64,000 bases of DNA from Collybiopsis luxurians FD-317 M1 (GCA_000827265.1 KN834767.1:248001-312000); one strand, 5' to 3'. Counted from the first letter of the stretch, positions 33,545 to 45,700 are shown. The notes: generated by a model from the sequence alone, not told the origin. Numbers and translations: made by a program.

Positions 33545-35410
33545 GTTGAGCAAAAAAAAAATTGTATGCTCGATATCTATGTAGGATTATAGGAAGGTGG
33601 GAGGGGGGCGGTCAACGGTTTGGCTGGGTTACGAAGATTCTTGGGCGTAAATGTAGATGCATGGTTTGACCTGGCAAGTCCGAAGTTTGTATCTGGCGGT
33701 TACAAAACTCAACTGTAGTAAAATGTAAGCGAGAAGTTACTTGTACATTATTTTAGTCGGTATGGCTTTGGGTACATGTTCCGTATTTCTTGTATAACGG
33801 CCTACCGTAGGCTTTATGCGGTACGTCTCCAAACACCATCTATGTCGCAGTAGACTCTCAATGTTGCCGCACCCCTGCCAAATTATCAATCTGAAAGAAA
33901 TGGCAGAAAGTCTGCGGGGGAAGCGTGCAAGCCTTCTCTCAGCAAGGTTGAAACGGCCAAATGAAAGATAATTAGTATGATTGCTTATGACAGTTGGAGC
34001 CCCACTGAGACGGAGTGTGAGTGATTATGCCATATTGCTGAGGCTTTCAGTTGTCGCAGTTGCCCATGAGTTCCTCATTTTGTCCCCATTCATTCCGGAC
34101 TTTGTCAAACCCCTTTCGATCTCTCACGAAGGTTTTCAGATGCAAAGCAGACCAAAAAAGAGGAAGGCGAATCAACCTGCCAGGCTTTCGTAGCAGCCTG
34201 AGTGTACGCACAAAGCTTAGAGATTACAGTTTCGCAAGCCTAATGTTGGAAAGACGTCGGAAGGTCGCGCTAGAACGTGTATTGGTATGTAGGCATTTCG
34301 TCAGTAACTGAGATCATATCGAGTTCAGTAGGGCACATATATGCCTTCGCTCTACCCAGTCCCGTTCCGTTCAGAATAAGTCTATTCACGAGTGACGCGG
34401 AATAACTGGAACTTACGCTCGCGTCTTTGTTTTCTCACCTCTGTGATAGGCCCCGCCAGGCCCATTCAGTGATGAATCGCATCCGCAGTTCTCATTCCGA
34501 GGATTTCTTTCCTCGCAATCCCATTGTACACCGTTCCTAAGGCACTAACCTATCCTTAGCGCCGTCCTTCGACGGCAATCCCCGACTCTCGCGGGAGATC
34601 CATAAAATTAGAGGTTCGCTCGTTTACTATAGTTGATACAATGTTCGTAGCTACACAAGCCATCGAGTGTCCATCTGTACATGTTATCATCGTTCGTGGG
34701 GCAATCATATCGATCGGGAAAGGTTAATTTGGCAGTAGAGTCGTCATCAAGGGATCTCCAAGCTGCTGGACATGAATCTAGCGAATGATAATTTTTATTG
34801 TTGATGGTGGATATCTCTGTATCTGGGGGATTAATACTCATTAAGGACCACTGCGTTGGTCAGCAGCACCTTGCTTGATAAGATAGTGATTTTGAGTGGA
34901 TTGGCCAAAAGGCAAGCTGGAAGAGTCAGCATGTTATTTGTATCGGCATTGTGTAATGTACAAATTTAGATTGGTCAATTAGCAGCGAAGATGTAGATTG
35001 TTTTCAGATTGCTTAGTTGAGAGAGAGGATATTTACAGAGTTGTATCAGCATAGTAGGTAGCAGTGAATAGTAGGTAGTAGTGCTAAGAATTAGAATGCA
35101 AATGTTGTTCGGTTATATAATTAGCTTTTGTCTCACCATGTTGTATATAAATACTCATCGTACATATTCCATGTAAAATGTTCAATATCATGCAACACAA
35201 ACAATGAAAATGGCATTGGCTAGTTATCATTAGTAATCAATACATATCCCATCAATCCAAAGTTATGTTTCCAGGTTGAAAGACCTTGCAAGCAAGGTGA
35301 TGGAAGGAAGTAGATCCACACTATCGCAAGAGATGCATTGTCACTGGATAATTTGTTTATAATAGGGAAGGCGAATTGAGGTAGGTGTCATGAAGCAGCA
35401 AGTCGTGGTG
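33545..35410. other. AT-rich gene-poor region
   Basis: No ORF with coding character. Composition becomes AT-rich after about 34.6 kb. A TATA-like stretch (GTATATAAATAC, about 35144) follows a run of TAG-rich sequence (about 35040-35090). A solo LTR is possible but no terminal duplication was seen. Confidence 0.5.
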
Positions 35411-36070
35411 CTAGAAAATCCTATGATGAAGGGCACTATGGATTCGGAACAAGATCCATAGATTTTTATGTGTTGTTTCTATGGATGGATTAGAGTGAGG
35501 ATCATCTTGAGAAAAGTTTGGCCAACCGCTTTCCATTCTAAGTAGTATCTGCCGCAGTAGTCTTCCACTAATTCCGGAGTTTGGGTTGAGATAAGTTGCC
35601 AATGAGAGGATAGTCTGAATTGATACCACCTCTGTGAGTAATTCTTGGGAGAGATTATTATTAGAAGAACCATTATGAGAAGGAGCCAAGTATGGCAAGA
35701 TTCTTTTTTCTTTATACAAAATTCCTGGTCCATGACGAACCTTTGCCAGATCATTCTCAGAAGCATTTTTAAAAATATCTTCTATATGAGATATAAATGA
35801 GTGGGCATTGAAAATATGAGATGTATGTTGCATTGGATCTGCATACTGATATGATGATACTACCAATGTTGTAACTGCTGAACCAAATTCATTTCCAAAC
35901 TCCAAAGATGCAGATCGATAATCACTAGGTACTGTACATTCCACATGAACAGATTTAGCAAACAAACGTTCACTAAATTCAACCACACGATGATGCAGAG
36001 CTTTAACGGCTTCTGATTTATTCATCTGACTATTTTGTCTTTGAAGACTTGATATTGGAAGCTCAAACAA
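35411..36070 (-). pseudogene. orphan AT-rich ORF, probably one exon or a truncated gene
   Basis: A 219-codon open frame ends at 35411 with HHRIF. It lacks an ATG near its 5' end: the first in-frame ATG is MNKSEAVKAL near 36025, and the frame continues upstream to about 36100, where a CGTAG could be an intron acceptor. Visible text includes RLFAKSVHVECTVPSDY, GSAVTTLVVSSYQ, RHGPGILYKEKRILPYLAPS, SNNNLSQELLTEVVSIQTIL and GISGRLLRQILLRM. Codon use is AT-rich, unlike every housekeeping gene in the window. I do not recognise the family. It may be a relic of a mobile element or of a subtelomeric gene. Confidence 0.35.
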
Positions 36071-36792
36071 TTTCTTTTCAAGAGAACCTACGAAATGCAG
36101 TGAAAGTCACGACGGAGGAGATCCACACAAAGTATCGAAAATTTCACCAAGCGAATCCATTTTATTTGATCAAAATATTTTGTTTGTTTGATATAATATC
36201 ACGTATGCGTATAAAGTTACACCTTCGGATATGAACCGTTGGTAAAGGTCTAACGCTGCTCGCTGCTCGACGTGGAAGCAAAAGACAAGCAAACTAAGAT
36301 CCGAATGAATAATATAAAGTACCCGAATCACGAGCATGTACTAAACACAAGAATGTGGAGTGGGAATGAAACTTCCTTTAAGCGTAATTTTTTGAATTTT
36401 CAGTCCGATCACAGCTTACAAGACCCTCCTCTCTTCGAGAGTCGGGGACCTCATGTCGAACGGTCTAGCTTAGAGATCTGCATTGTTGTATACAGTTAGT
36501 TTAGTTACCGGCGTACTATGGTCGTTAGCATTGTTGGACCTAAGGCCTCAAATCGGCGCTACCTCAGCCACCGTCAAATCTTCAGTGCTTTCTGCCATCT
36601 CAGGAAATGGCCAGCCTAGTGGAAGACCCTTGGGCTGCGGTCAGTGTAGACCTGGTCAAGCTCCAGTATTGTGTGCCAGGTTCTCCGTATGCCCACCACT
36701 CAATGCGGACCTCAAGTTGCGACTGGCCTCCAACAGCAAACGAACTACACTCGCGTTTATTCTTTCCTTCCGACCTGCACTGTCGTTGCTCG

Positions 36793-37385
36793 TTTGGTAA
36801 CACCAGTGAAACCCCTCTTCAAAAATGAGGGTGAAGCGGCTGCTATGGACTCTGTGCGTGGTAAGCGACTTGACTCGGACATGAGATGAATCTCATAGCG
36901 TAGGCCGCACTTCTCTGCCTATCCCAAAAATATTCCCATATTGCTCAGAACCCAGGAATCCAGTCGGCCCTGAATGGACCATTATGGAGTATATGTCAGG
37001 TGTGAAAATACACCCAATGCCACAGCTATTGTTCACAATCTTTGGTGCTACCAAACAAACGATTGTGAACAATTCTTTGGTAACTACCGGTGACCGCCCT
37101 AACATGTGGGAACTGTCTGCGACATTGCCAACAAACAGCTCTATCGGGGGGTCAGGTAGGTGGTTAGGTGGTTAGATGGTTAGGGTTAGGGGTTAGGCTC
37201 GCGCCGAAGGCGCGCTGGGGTAGGGGTTAGGCGCACCCGCAGGGTGCTCGCGCGAAGTGCGAAAGGTTAGGGGTTAGGGTTAGGTTAGGGTTTAGGGTAG
37301 TTACATCTGATCTTATCTATTTTAGGGTGGCCTCGACTGGTGCGACCAAAGGATTGTGCACAAACATTCATTTGGTAGCACCAGT
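36793..37385. repeat. TTTGGTARCACCAGT motif copies and nested inverted repeats flanking the telomere-like tract
   Basis: TTTGGTAACACCAGT is at 36793-36807. TTTGGTAGCACCAGT is at 37371-37385, with its inverted partner ACTGGTGCGACCAAA at 37336-37350 (one mismatch). Between them, ATTGTTCACAATC at 37028-37040 is matched exactly by GATTGTGAACAAT at 37061-37073, enclosing TTTGGTGCTACCAAA. Confidence 0.7.
37153..37297 (+). repeat. degenerate TTAGGG interstitial telomere-like tract with GC hairpins
   Basis: Two G-rich blocks (37153-37197 and 37265-37297) are built from GGTTAG, GGGTTAG and TTAGGGG units, like the TTAGGG telomere repeat of most basidiomycetes. Between them lie three hairpins with three-base loops: 37200-37214 (CGCGCC GAA GGCGCG), 37233-37247 (GCACCC GCA GGGTGC) and 37249-37261 (CGCGC GAA GTGCG, one G.T pair). 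Confidence 0.75.
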
Positions 37386-37988
37386 CAAATTGTGCACAAT
37401 ATCTGTTGCAGGGGCTCTGAAAATAGGTGATGCCCGGGATCGACTTCAGTAAGTATCCCCAAAAGCGCAACCTAGCTCTCAATCTCATCGATCTCTATGA
37501 CCACGGCCCGATGCTTCAAACTATCAGGGAAGGCTCGATCTGATGCTTCGAACTAACAGGGAAAGCCATACCAATTTGGCGAATTTGTATTCCAATGTGA
37601 CCCGTCTCTGCATCTTCCGGAAATTAAGTAGCTAAATAGATACAGAACGAGGCCCCTAACAAGGTACAGCCGGAAGAAGTGGGAAAGGAAGTGTAGTTAT
37701 ACTACGGAAGAACGATATCTAATAAGCCAATAGTATTCAGCAGCTACAAGGTCACCTCTCTATACCTACATCATTACAGCCACCTCGTGGACGAACTCAT
37801 ACCTCCTATGGTCAGACCTTGTGTGCATTCAGATAACTAATTGGCTGGTTTCCCTCAGGTTCGTCTCACTCGGCGTACTTGAAGGTATGTAATCGAGTAC
37901 AGTTTGTAAATTTGGACAGGCTACCTTGTTTCAGAACGCTCATCTTTATGTTCAAGTGTCGAGCTAAGCACCGGACCATTGCTTACTA

Positions 37989-38033
37989 TGTACGGTCGAG
38001 GTGGCAAATAGTATCTGCCACCTCGACCGTACA
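37989..38033. repeat. perfect 18-bp inverted repeat with 9-base spacer
   Basis: TGTACGGTCGAGGTGGCA at 37989-38006 is followed by nine bases and its exact reverse complement at 38016-38033. The arms are GC-rich in an otherwise AT-leaning region. No ORF or RNA gene context explains it. Confidence 0.8.
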
Positions 38034-39083
38034 CGCCGTATATCTAATAGGCAACGCCTAGAACCTGTTAACTGTCACTGTCGAAGTGCTGAGAAATATT
38101 TGGTGTACACTCTACATATCTTCTATTAACCTCCAAGATACCCTAGCATCACAACTCTCATTGAACCTATCACACAGGTTCGCGGCCAATTTGTCATTTT
38201 CAATTGATTAATCTCAAAGGAGATTTCGAAAACGTCTAGCCAGACGTGGGTGTTCATATGTAGCGGGTGGCAGATCCAGTACCAGACTCTGTGCGCTTGA
38301 CTAATGATCTTCGAATATCCATTTGACTCCATTGAGCTACACCGTGACAGGTCGTGTTTCATTGACCGTTCATCCTCCAGTTGCTGATCCAGAGACAGTG
38401 CCAAAGAGGCTGTCTTCCATGAAAATAAAGGCATTTAACCGGGCCCAACCACTGGCATCCGATCCGAGTCCGAAGAATGGAGACTATATAAAAATGTAAC
38501 CTTACTCTTTGCCCGTCTCCTTGTATAATTCATAGTATCAGATTTTCCGGCGTTATTTCCTTCTGGGCCTTCGGAAGTGGCACCGCGATGGCGGTCGACA
38601 GCTACATTTTGCGGGTACTTACTGTATATGTGCAAATACTAGAAAGAAAATCAATTCTTCCTTTCCAACTTGAAATACATATCAGGATTGTGAGTATTCA
38701 TGCGCTCACATCTCAGCGAGAGACTGCGTATGATGCACATTTCAGTGGTAGGCTTTCGAGACTGGAAGAAGCCAGGAACTGGCCCCCGAATCCCAACCCA
38801 CGGAATAATGCGTCATCATAAACGCGTGCGTGACTAGTGCGTGATGACGCGGTTACGTTCGGTATTGCAAACTGCAAGAATAGAAAGAATTCCAAAGAGC
38901 CAAGCTTCGCTGCTCCTCATATCCAAAAGGGATCTATGACATTATGAATGAGGCATTCTTGGTTCCCTTACTGACCGCCTATTGCGTACAAAAGATTATT
39001 TAACACACTACGTCCAGTTAACACACATGACAAATCCAGGGTGTAGAGCTTAAAACCGTTGAAGAATCAATGATCAATTGTCA

Positions 39084-40618
39084 TCACCTGTTCGCAGGAG
39101 TGGCATCCAAGCTCGAAGGGAGAACGTGAGGTGGTTGATGTAGGTCCAGGGTAAGCTCATCATCGTTGCTGTCGTTCAGTGTACCAGAAGAATTTGCTGC
39201 AAGTTCTGGATCGGGGGGCTCTGAAAATCAATCATAAGTAGAAGGAAAGCCTTGATATGGAAGTAGTAGACACACGATGTGCACGCATTTCGGGTGCTAT
39301 ATCTGCAACTCTTCGCAGGCAGATACCACCGTCTGGTTGGACACTTCGATAGTATGTGCATGGCTCACTATCAAAGTCTCCTTCAGGCTTGAATAATCGA
39401 TAAATGTAAGGCGTGAGGACAGTCAGATTGGCCGCCAGGAGACTGGTCCCAACCTGGAGAAGTCTCAGCAAAATTTGTCACTCCGGGGAAAGCTCAATTA
39501 CTCTTACTTCGATCTCGGAAATGACGCTTGCCGGGCTCCAGGCATTTGCAACGACAAAAATGGCGCGTATGACCGTAATGCTACCGGTGGCTAAATTGAC
39601 GCTGAACATTAGAATGAGCATCCTGAACCGCATGATGACAATGAGGTCTATCAGTGTAGATATTCGTCTATCATTCGGAGAGATCGAACCTTCGTTTTTT
39701 GCTTCCAAGGCTAATATGGTGCAAGAGTCGAAGCGGGATAGCGATCAGAGCAATATCTGCAATGAGTGAGGCTAGAAAAAAGATAGGAAAACGAGACTGC
39801 GAGAATGAATGAAGGGAGCCTACCAACGGCTTCCCATACGACAATTCCGATGTGGCCTTCCAGTCTACAAGTGGCGTTCGGCCCATGATACCAAGATAAA
39901 TCGGAGCCGCAAACGTATAGCTTCGGTGAAAGGGTACTCATCCACATAAGAAGAAACACAATTGAAATCCATTCAGTTATTCTTCGGAGGGGGAAGAAAA
40001 GTGGAATGAGGCGGACTATTGAAAGCACCAGACTCATTCGAGCAGACCTTTAGAGAACCGCCGCGTCCATTTATTTAGAAATAAATATGGGTGGCACGCC
40101 ACAGATTCTTACTTACCAGACCGCGGAAGAGTAGCTGGCGATAAGCATCCTGGGAATCATTGAGTTTATAGAACATAATGACGTCCATACTCCCACCTAC
40201 CACAACTGTATGATCTTTAGGCGACGGGCGTGGGGAGTTGTTGGGACTAAGACCAGATTTGGCGTTTTGAAAGAGAGTAAGAGAAAATGAAACTGACGTT
40301 TTTGGTAATCAGCTACATAATACCCCGCTACCATCACAACTATAATGAGCGTTACTAGTATAGCACCTAAGGTTGAATAATTAGAGGGTGCATGGGGAGA
40401 TTGGGATGAGTACTCGCAACTATCGTCCCACCATAACCTCCGTGTACGATTGCGTATACAGATCCTTGCTGTCGTTGTAGTCAGGGCAATCACCAGGATC
40501 ACAACGCTTAAAACTGTCGGGCGGAAAAATCAGTTTGAGAAATCGAGGCTTTCAGGCAACATGAACCAAAACTTGCTTCGATTTGTCTCCACGCCGATTT
40601 GTACGTCTGAAAGCATTT
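39084..40618 (-). CDS. fungal rhodopsin-like seven-helix membrane protein
   Basis: This family (rhodopsin domain, PTH11-related integral membrane proteins) is expanded in fungi; most members have no known ligand. Read on the minus strand: TVLSVVILVIALTTTTARICIRNRTRRLWWDD, typical of helix 1 and the WDD loop; then GAILVTLIIVVMVAGYY. After further introns comes MLIASYSSAVWSARMSLVLSIVRLIPLFFPLRR, where the VW-SARMSL join is restored by splicing. It continues ISIVFLLMWM, DLSWYHGPNATCRLEGHIG and ADIALIAIPLRLL. The final helices are LILMFSVNLATGSITVIRAIF and LLAANLTVLTPYIYRLF. A hydrophilic tail ends DATPANR with TGA at 39084-39086. The N-terminal exon is unresolved: the ATG at about 40617 leads in frame into a TGA at 40530-40532 unless an intron removes it. 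Cysteines CGSD and CRLE fit an extracellular pair. Confidence 0.78.
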
Positions 40619-41319
40619 TCCCTTTTACTATGGCGCCGGATGCGCTCCGAGGCGTGCAGAGAAACGGGAATTATTTTATCTGTGTCCGACTGCCACCTTT
40701 TATGAGCTTGTTCGAGACTGTGTCCCTTACCTTTCCATATTTGCTCTATTTTTAAATCAGGCTAGGCTAGTATGGGAGCAGCGTAACCTTCGTATTTGAA
40801 AGCGCTTGTATACTAATGTACATAGAGATGCCAAATTTCAGATTTCTGATAGGACTTAGTTTGATAGGTCAGGCACAGGGTAAACGCAGGGCTATCTTCA
40901 ACAACTTTGATGTATCCTATTCTTCAGAGGATACATAGCTCTCTTCGTTGTCAAAGTTGTCCTCTGGTTCTTCAAGTTGCAATCCTGAACCAGATCCCGA
41001 TTCAAACAACCTAGCCGGCAACTTGATTCGCATTTAATCGATGGTCTAATGACTAGTCAGACGTGACTCTGTAATTTCTGTCCAACCTCATAGCAAGGTG
41101 CCAATTCTTCCCTAGCTCATAAACAATGCCAGTCCAGTACGTAAAAGACAAGATATGGATAAGATAGATAAGATAAGAGTGAGGTGCAATGGTTTCGTGC
41201 AGATTTCGGCAATATTCTCTGTGTTAGAACATCTATCTGCTGTTCGATAATAAGGGTTTGTGTGGATTAGATGTGCTGAACCACAAATTGAAACGGGCTT
41301 ACCGACCATGCCTGTGGAT

Positions 41320-41346
41320 GGCCGATGTCATATATGGACATCGGCC
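41320..41346. repeat. inverted repeat, 10-bp arms
   Basis: GGCCGATGTC at 41320-41329 and GACATCGGCC at 41337-41346 are exact reverse complements around a seven-base spacer (ATATATG). Outer TGTG/CACA bases extend the pairing after a three-base bulge. Confidence 0.7.
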
Positions 41347-42106
41347 ACACAGCCTCTGATAATGCTTTGACATTTCCTATCTCAGAATTATCTAATCTCG
41401 GCACTGGGTACGTAGGCTTGTGCATTGCCCTTCTTGCCTTCCCATTAGTATACATTCAGATAATTACGGTGGTGTTCACAGCTTTGCTGGAAAACCAAGA
41501 AAAGGGCCAATGCCCATTTGCGTTGTCAGTGTGAACCCAATTGTGGCTGAATTTTCACCACTTTCCCTTGACCCCACGGTGCACTCTCAATGTTTGATGA
41601 CAGCACCTCTTGCCTATCTGGATCTTTTCCCAACAAAATACCTACAGACCAGTACTGCTGTGAAAACATACAGCTCCCTCTCAAAGCTCAAACTAGCTAC
41701 AGGACAAGTTTCACTTCATTCCATGAGCTGAAATCAATTGTGTTCTCATGGCGGTGGATTCAGATACTTCAGGCATAGGTGGCATCATCCACTGCAGAAG
41801 GTTGACTGAGAGATCAGCTTCATTGTTGAAATTGAGATAGCTTCTGGTGATTGAGTGATTGAGGATAGTGAAATTGATACTTGCGGTGCTTGTATTTTCA
41901 ATGCTCATGCCATTTTGAATGTCGGGGAAGTGGAGGGAGAAAACTGCGTGCCTATGGACATGACCTGAGCCAGGTACCTAAGCAGGTTCGTACTTCGGAA
42001 GTCCAGTTGGCAAAAAAGCAGAATCAAGGGGAGCAGCATGTCAGTGGGATTTGATGTGGAAAGGAACATGCAGTTTATAAGGTATAGTGACGTAGTCTAT
42101 AGAGAC

Positions 42107-42139
<33 letters not shown>
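42107..42139 (+). repeat. (AAT)11 microsatellite
   Basis: Eleven perfect AAT triplets in noncoding sequence. It is read as polyasparagine in one frame, but no gene context supports translation. Confidence 0.9.
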
Positions 42140-42706
42140 TGTGTACAGGCAGCGAAATCGACTGAAGAATATGACAGCGCAAATAAACGCCCTTGGCGCT
42201 TAGAAATGTCACGGAAAACATGAGTCATCTTGAAAAGGCTGATGCCCAAACGGGAGCATCGACCATGGGATTTCGAGATTTCTCAGCATCCGGACCGGAC
42301 CATCAGCCATAACCTGATATCTTGAAAGCGGCCCAGAGATTGAACGGTTCCGAGCTCTGCGGTCAATTTTGCCCAAAAATAAAGAGACAACCTGGTGCAT
42401 ACATATAAGATAAACATCTCTCTCACTCTCTTTCTTTTCTCTTTTTTTTCTGAACTTGAAAAGCTTGAAATCATCATTCCATCCACAGACATACGCCATA
42501 AGCCTTGAAACGGGCCCGGGTAAGCGCGCGCCTATTTTTTTCCACGATCAGGCGCTTCTTTCGGCGCCCATTGTTCTTTTTTTGCAGAGCTCTCGGACTC
42601 TCTTACTCAAACGCTAATCCTCACAGTAACTTGAACGTAAGTTCAAAAATTTGAATCCAATTATTCCGACTGAGATATCTCTTTGTGCAGATTGACCAGG
42701 GTCGGT

Positions 42707-45700
42707 ATGACCAGTATCGTTGGTTCTACAATTGGCTCAACCATCTTTTCGTCCAATTCCACTTCATTAGGCCTCAATGCCCGTACAGCTTTTCTAATGG
42801 ACACCATCTTTTCTATAGCATTTGGACTTTGTTTACGATTCGTTATCTCTGCTATCTCCAACTCTTCCTTGAAAATCACTGGAACCCTTGTCGGAATCTG
42901 GGAAGGCATTGTTCTCTCACACTTTACTGCAAAATGGCCGCGATCTCTCGACCCGTATGTAGCCTATGCCGTCCGGATGTTCGTCGATTTTTTGGTTACG
43001 GATAGCTTGGCGCGTCTGTTGCTTGTCCTAATTTGGACGGGGGTAGGCATGGTTCTGGCGGAGCTAACGCCGGGTGTTTGGAAAGACACTGGAGCAAGGA
43101 AAGTTTGGAGCAGGTTCAAGAGGGATATGAGGGTCATTCGCAGGAGATTACCGGATATTCGATTACCTAGAGTGGCAATTCCGTTTTTGTACAGGCCAAG
43201 AACAGTGAGGTTCAGAACCTCATCTGCAGTATCAGCGTCGTCGGCTGCCTCTGGGCCGACGCATTCGGTCATTTCTGCCGCTACTGCGCCTACAGCAACA
43301 ACCCGGACTGCTCTTAGGCAGCCCACTGATACTCCAGCACCTTCAGCTTACGCTTATTCCACCACCACTACTTCAACTTCTACGTCGACCTCTGCAGGAC
43401 TTAGACCTACGGTATCCATCCATCCTCCCACCCCCGGTACAACTCCGACTCCTAAGAAGCGTACCCGCGTTCCCGGGCACTTTAGACGTGACTCTGAAAC
43501 AGAGACGGACATATATTCCACTGTCAATCCTGTTGTACGCGGCAAGACAAGAGTTACGTCTGGTGGAACTGAATCCACCGCTTCGGGTGAATCTGGTTCA
43601 GGACTCACAACCGATAATGAACTTCTCGGGACCTCACGCTCTCGACATACGCGTTATGCCCTGTTTCCTACCAAGGAACCAGATTTACGTCTAACCGAGA
43701 CCGACACTGACGATGGTTCTTCCACAACCACGGATGCGGCTACACCCGATGCTGCCTTGCCTAGTACCTCTGTCGAGGTCGTTGCAGATATCACGGGTCG
43801 CACTACACCAACACCAAGACAGTCACCCGTCGTGCAAACTGCAACTTTGCTTGATGTTTCAAACGAGTCGATTTTGGAAGACTCTGCCCAAAAAGAACAT
43901 GCGCCGCCCCCATACCAGGTCCCTTATGTACCTGAAGTGGAACTCGATGCGAGCTGGGAGAAAGTAGAAAAAGCGGTTGAAGACAATGCATCCCGTGCAG
44001 ATGTAAAAGGAAAGCGAAGAGCGGAGCCTGGACTGGACCAGAAAGATGATGCGAATCCAGAATTGATGATTCCGCCTCGTACCCCTTTCAAAACCCACAC
44101 CACCAACTTTCTTCAGCAAGATGCTTCTGAGAAGCCAGAAAAGGCAATGTCTGAGCCTGGCTGGCTGGATGACTTCCTTACTCTTAATAAAAAGAAACGG
44201 ATGGAGGAATGGGATCAAGTCAAAAATAAATCTCAATCTGTGGCATCTGCCGCCTCATCACCCCTCGATAATGGTGACACTTTTGCAAGTCCTGGAAGGA
44301 CGTATCGGACTGCTCGACCGACGAAAGAAACCGCACCGAAGGATGGTTTACCACCGACGTTTTCCCGACTTTTTGCTGATCCGCCACCACCACGAATTGT
44401 TGATCAATTGAAGGATGAATCAACAACAGCTTGGGCGGGCACTGGAGACAACGATGTAGCAGGCACAAAGGCTGGCAGTGTTGTCAATAGCGTTGCCCCT
44501 TCTAAGGCCCCCTCGAAAGCCCCTTCGAAAACGCCTTCTCAAGCTCCCGAATCTTTTGAAGCTGCTCCCAAAGTCAAGACTCCCGCTTCTTCTGAGGCAC
44601 CAGCTCCTTCGCCTTCTACCTCCAAAGCTGCTTCCAAGGCTCCGTCTCAAGCCCCCGAGCCCACCGAGCCTGCTGTTGCTCCATCAAGAGCAGCATCCAA
44701 AGCTCCTTCCAGAGCAGCATCTCAAGCACCAGAACCCATTGAGCATACTGCTGCTCCATCAAGAGCAGCATCCAAAGCTCCTTCCCGAGCACCATCTCAA
44801 GCCCCAGAACCTACCGAGCATAATGCTGCTCCATCAAGAGCACCATCCATTGCACCGTCTAAAGCACTCTCTCAGGCTCCCGAGCCCACCGAACCTGCTG
44901 CTGCTCCCTCCAAAGCTCCTTCTCAGGCTCCGGAACCTATCGAGCCTTATCCTGTTACCAAGATTAAGACACCGGCTCCTTCCGAAGCTCCTGCGCCTTC
45001 TCCTCCCTCCGGTTCGAGAGCTGCCTCCAAAGCCCCTTCGCAAGCTCCGTCCAAGGCTCCTTCTCAAGCTCCGGAGTCTGAACCAGAGCCAGAGTCAGAT
45101 TCCGAAGTCCTTCGTGCGGGTGCCCCGGTATCTGAACGACTCGAAGTTACGCTCCAGCTGTGCAAACAAATTCATGGATTGAAGGCTGTGTTGAAGCACG
45201 AGAAACAGAAGGAAGGGGGAGACACGGGGTCCGCCAAGCTAGTGGAAAAGCAAGTGCTGAGATTGGAGAGGAGGTTAGGCAGGATATCTTTTATAGGTGC
45301 GCTTCATTCTTTCCTCACCTCGTCTGAAAAACGAGGCCAATTCTGATTTTTTCCTCTTCCCCCTGTCAGACTTCAACCCGAAAGACGACATCGGTTCGAT
45401 CGACTTTCCTCACAACATGTCGCCCAAAGTTGCCGTTGAAAAAGTTCAGACCTATCTATGGATGCTGATGACCAACAAAGAGGCTAGGAACAAGTACGAT
45501 GCTTTAGAAGTATCAACAGCAAAAGGAAATAAGGGCAAGCCTCACAAGACGGCGATTAGCTCGGCCTTGTCAGAGTAAGTGTTCGCTCTACCACCTCTGT
45601 TACGCGTATAGCTCATCATGGCTATTTTCGGTCAGGCAAGACATTGAATGGAAGGAGGACCCTACTAATGGGCGAATCATAAGAATTTCAATCCCCTACA

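Larger units (their letters stand above)
36071..39083. other. repeat-rich gene-poor region
   Basis: Holds the interstitial telomere-like tract (37153-37297), several inverted repeats and copies of a TTTGGTARCACCAGT motif. ORFs at 36483-37175 are short, overlapping on both strands and lack splice-joined continuity. No gene is supported. Confidence 0.55.
40619..42706. other. 2.1-kb region without a recognisable gene
   Basis: Several short ORFs (41112-41908, 42209-42499) are unsupported. The region contains a 10-bp-arm inverted repeat (41320-41346), an (AAT)11 microsatellite (42107-42139) and a pyrimidine tract near 42420-42450. The 5' UTR intron of the next gene probably ends at CAG 42690. Confidence 0.5.

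Noticed and set aside
34900..35260. Possible solo LTR with TATA-like GTATATAAATAC
   Set aside because: No TG...CA ends, target-site duplication or second LTR could be found by eye.
37153..37297. True chromosome end
   Set aside because: Repeats are degenerate and sequence with ordinary genes continues on both sides.
44478..45182. Long Leu/Pro-rich plus-strand ORF and Arg/Gly-rich minus-strand ORFs
   Set aside because: They are frame shadows of the APSKAPSQAPE repeat in the membrane protein gene.
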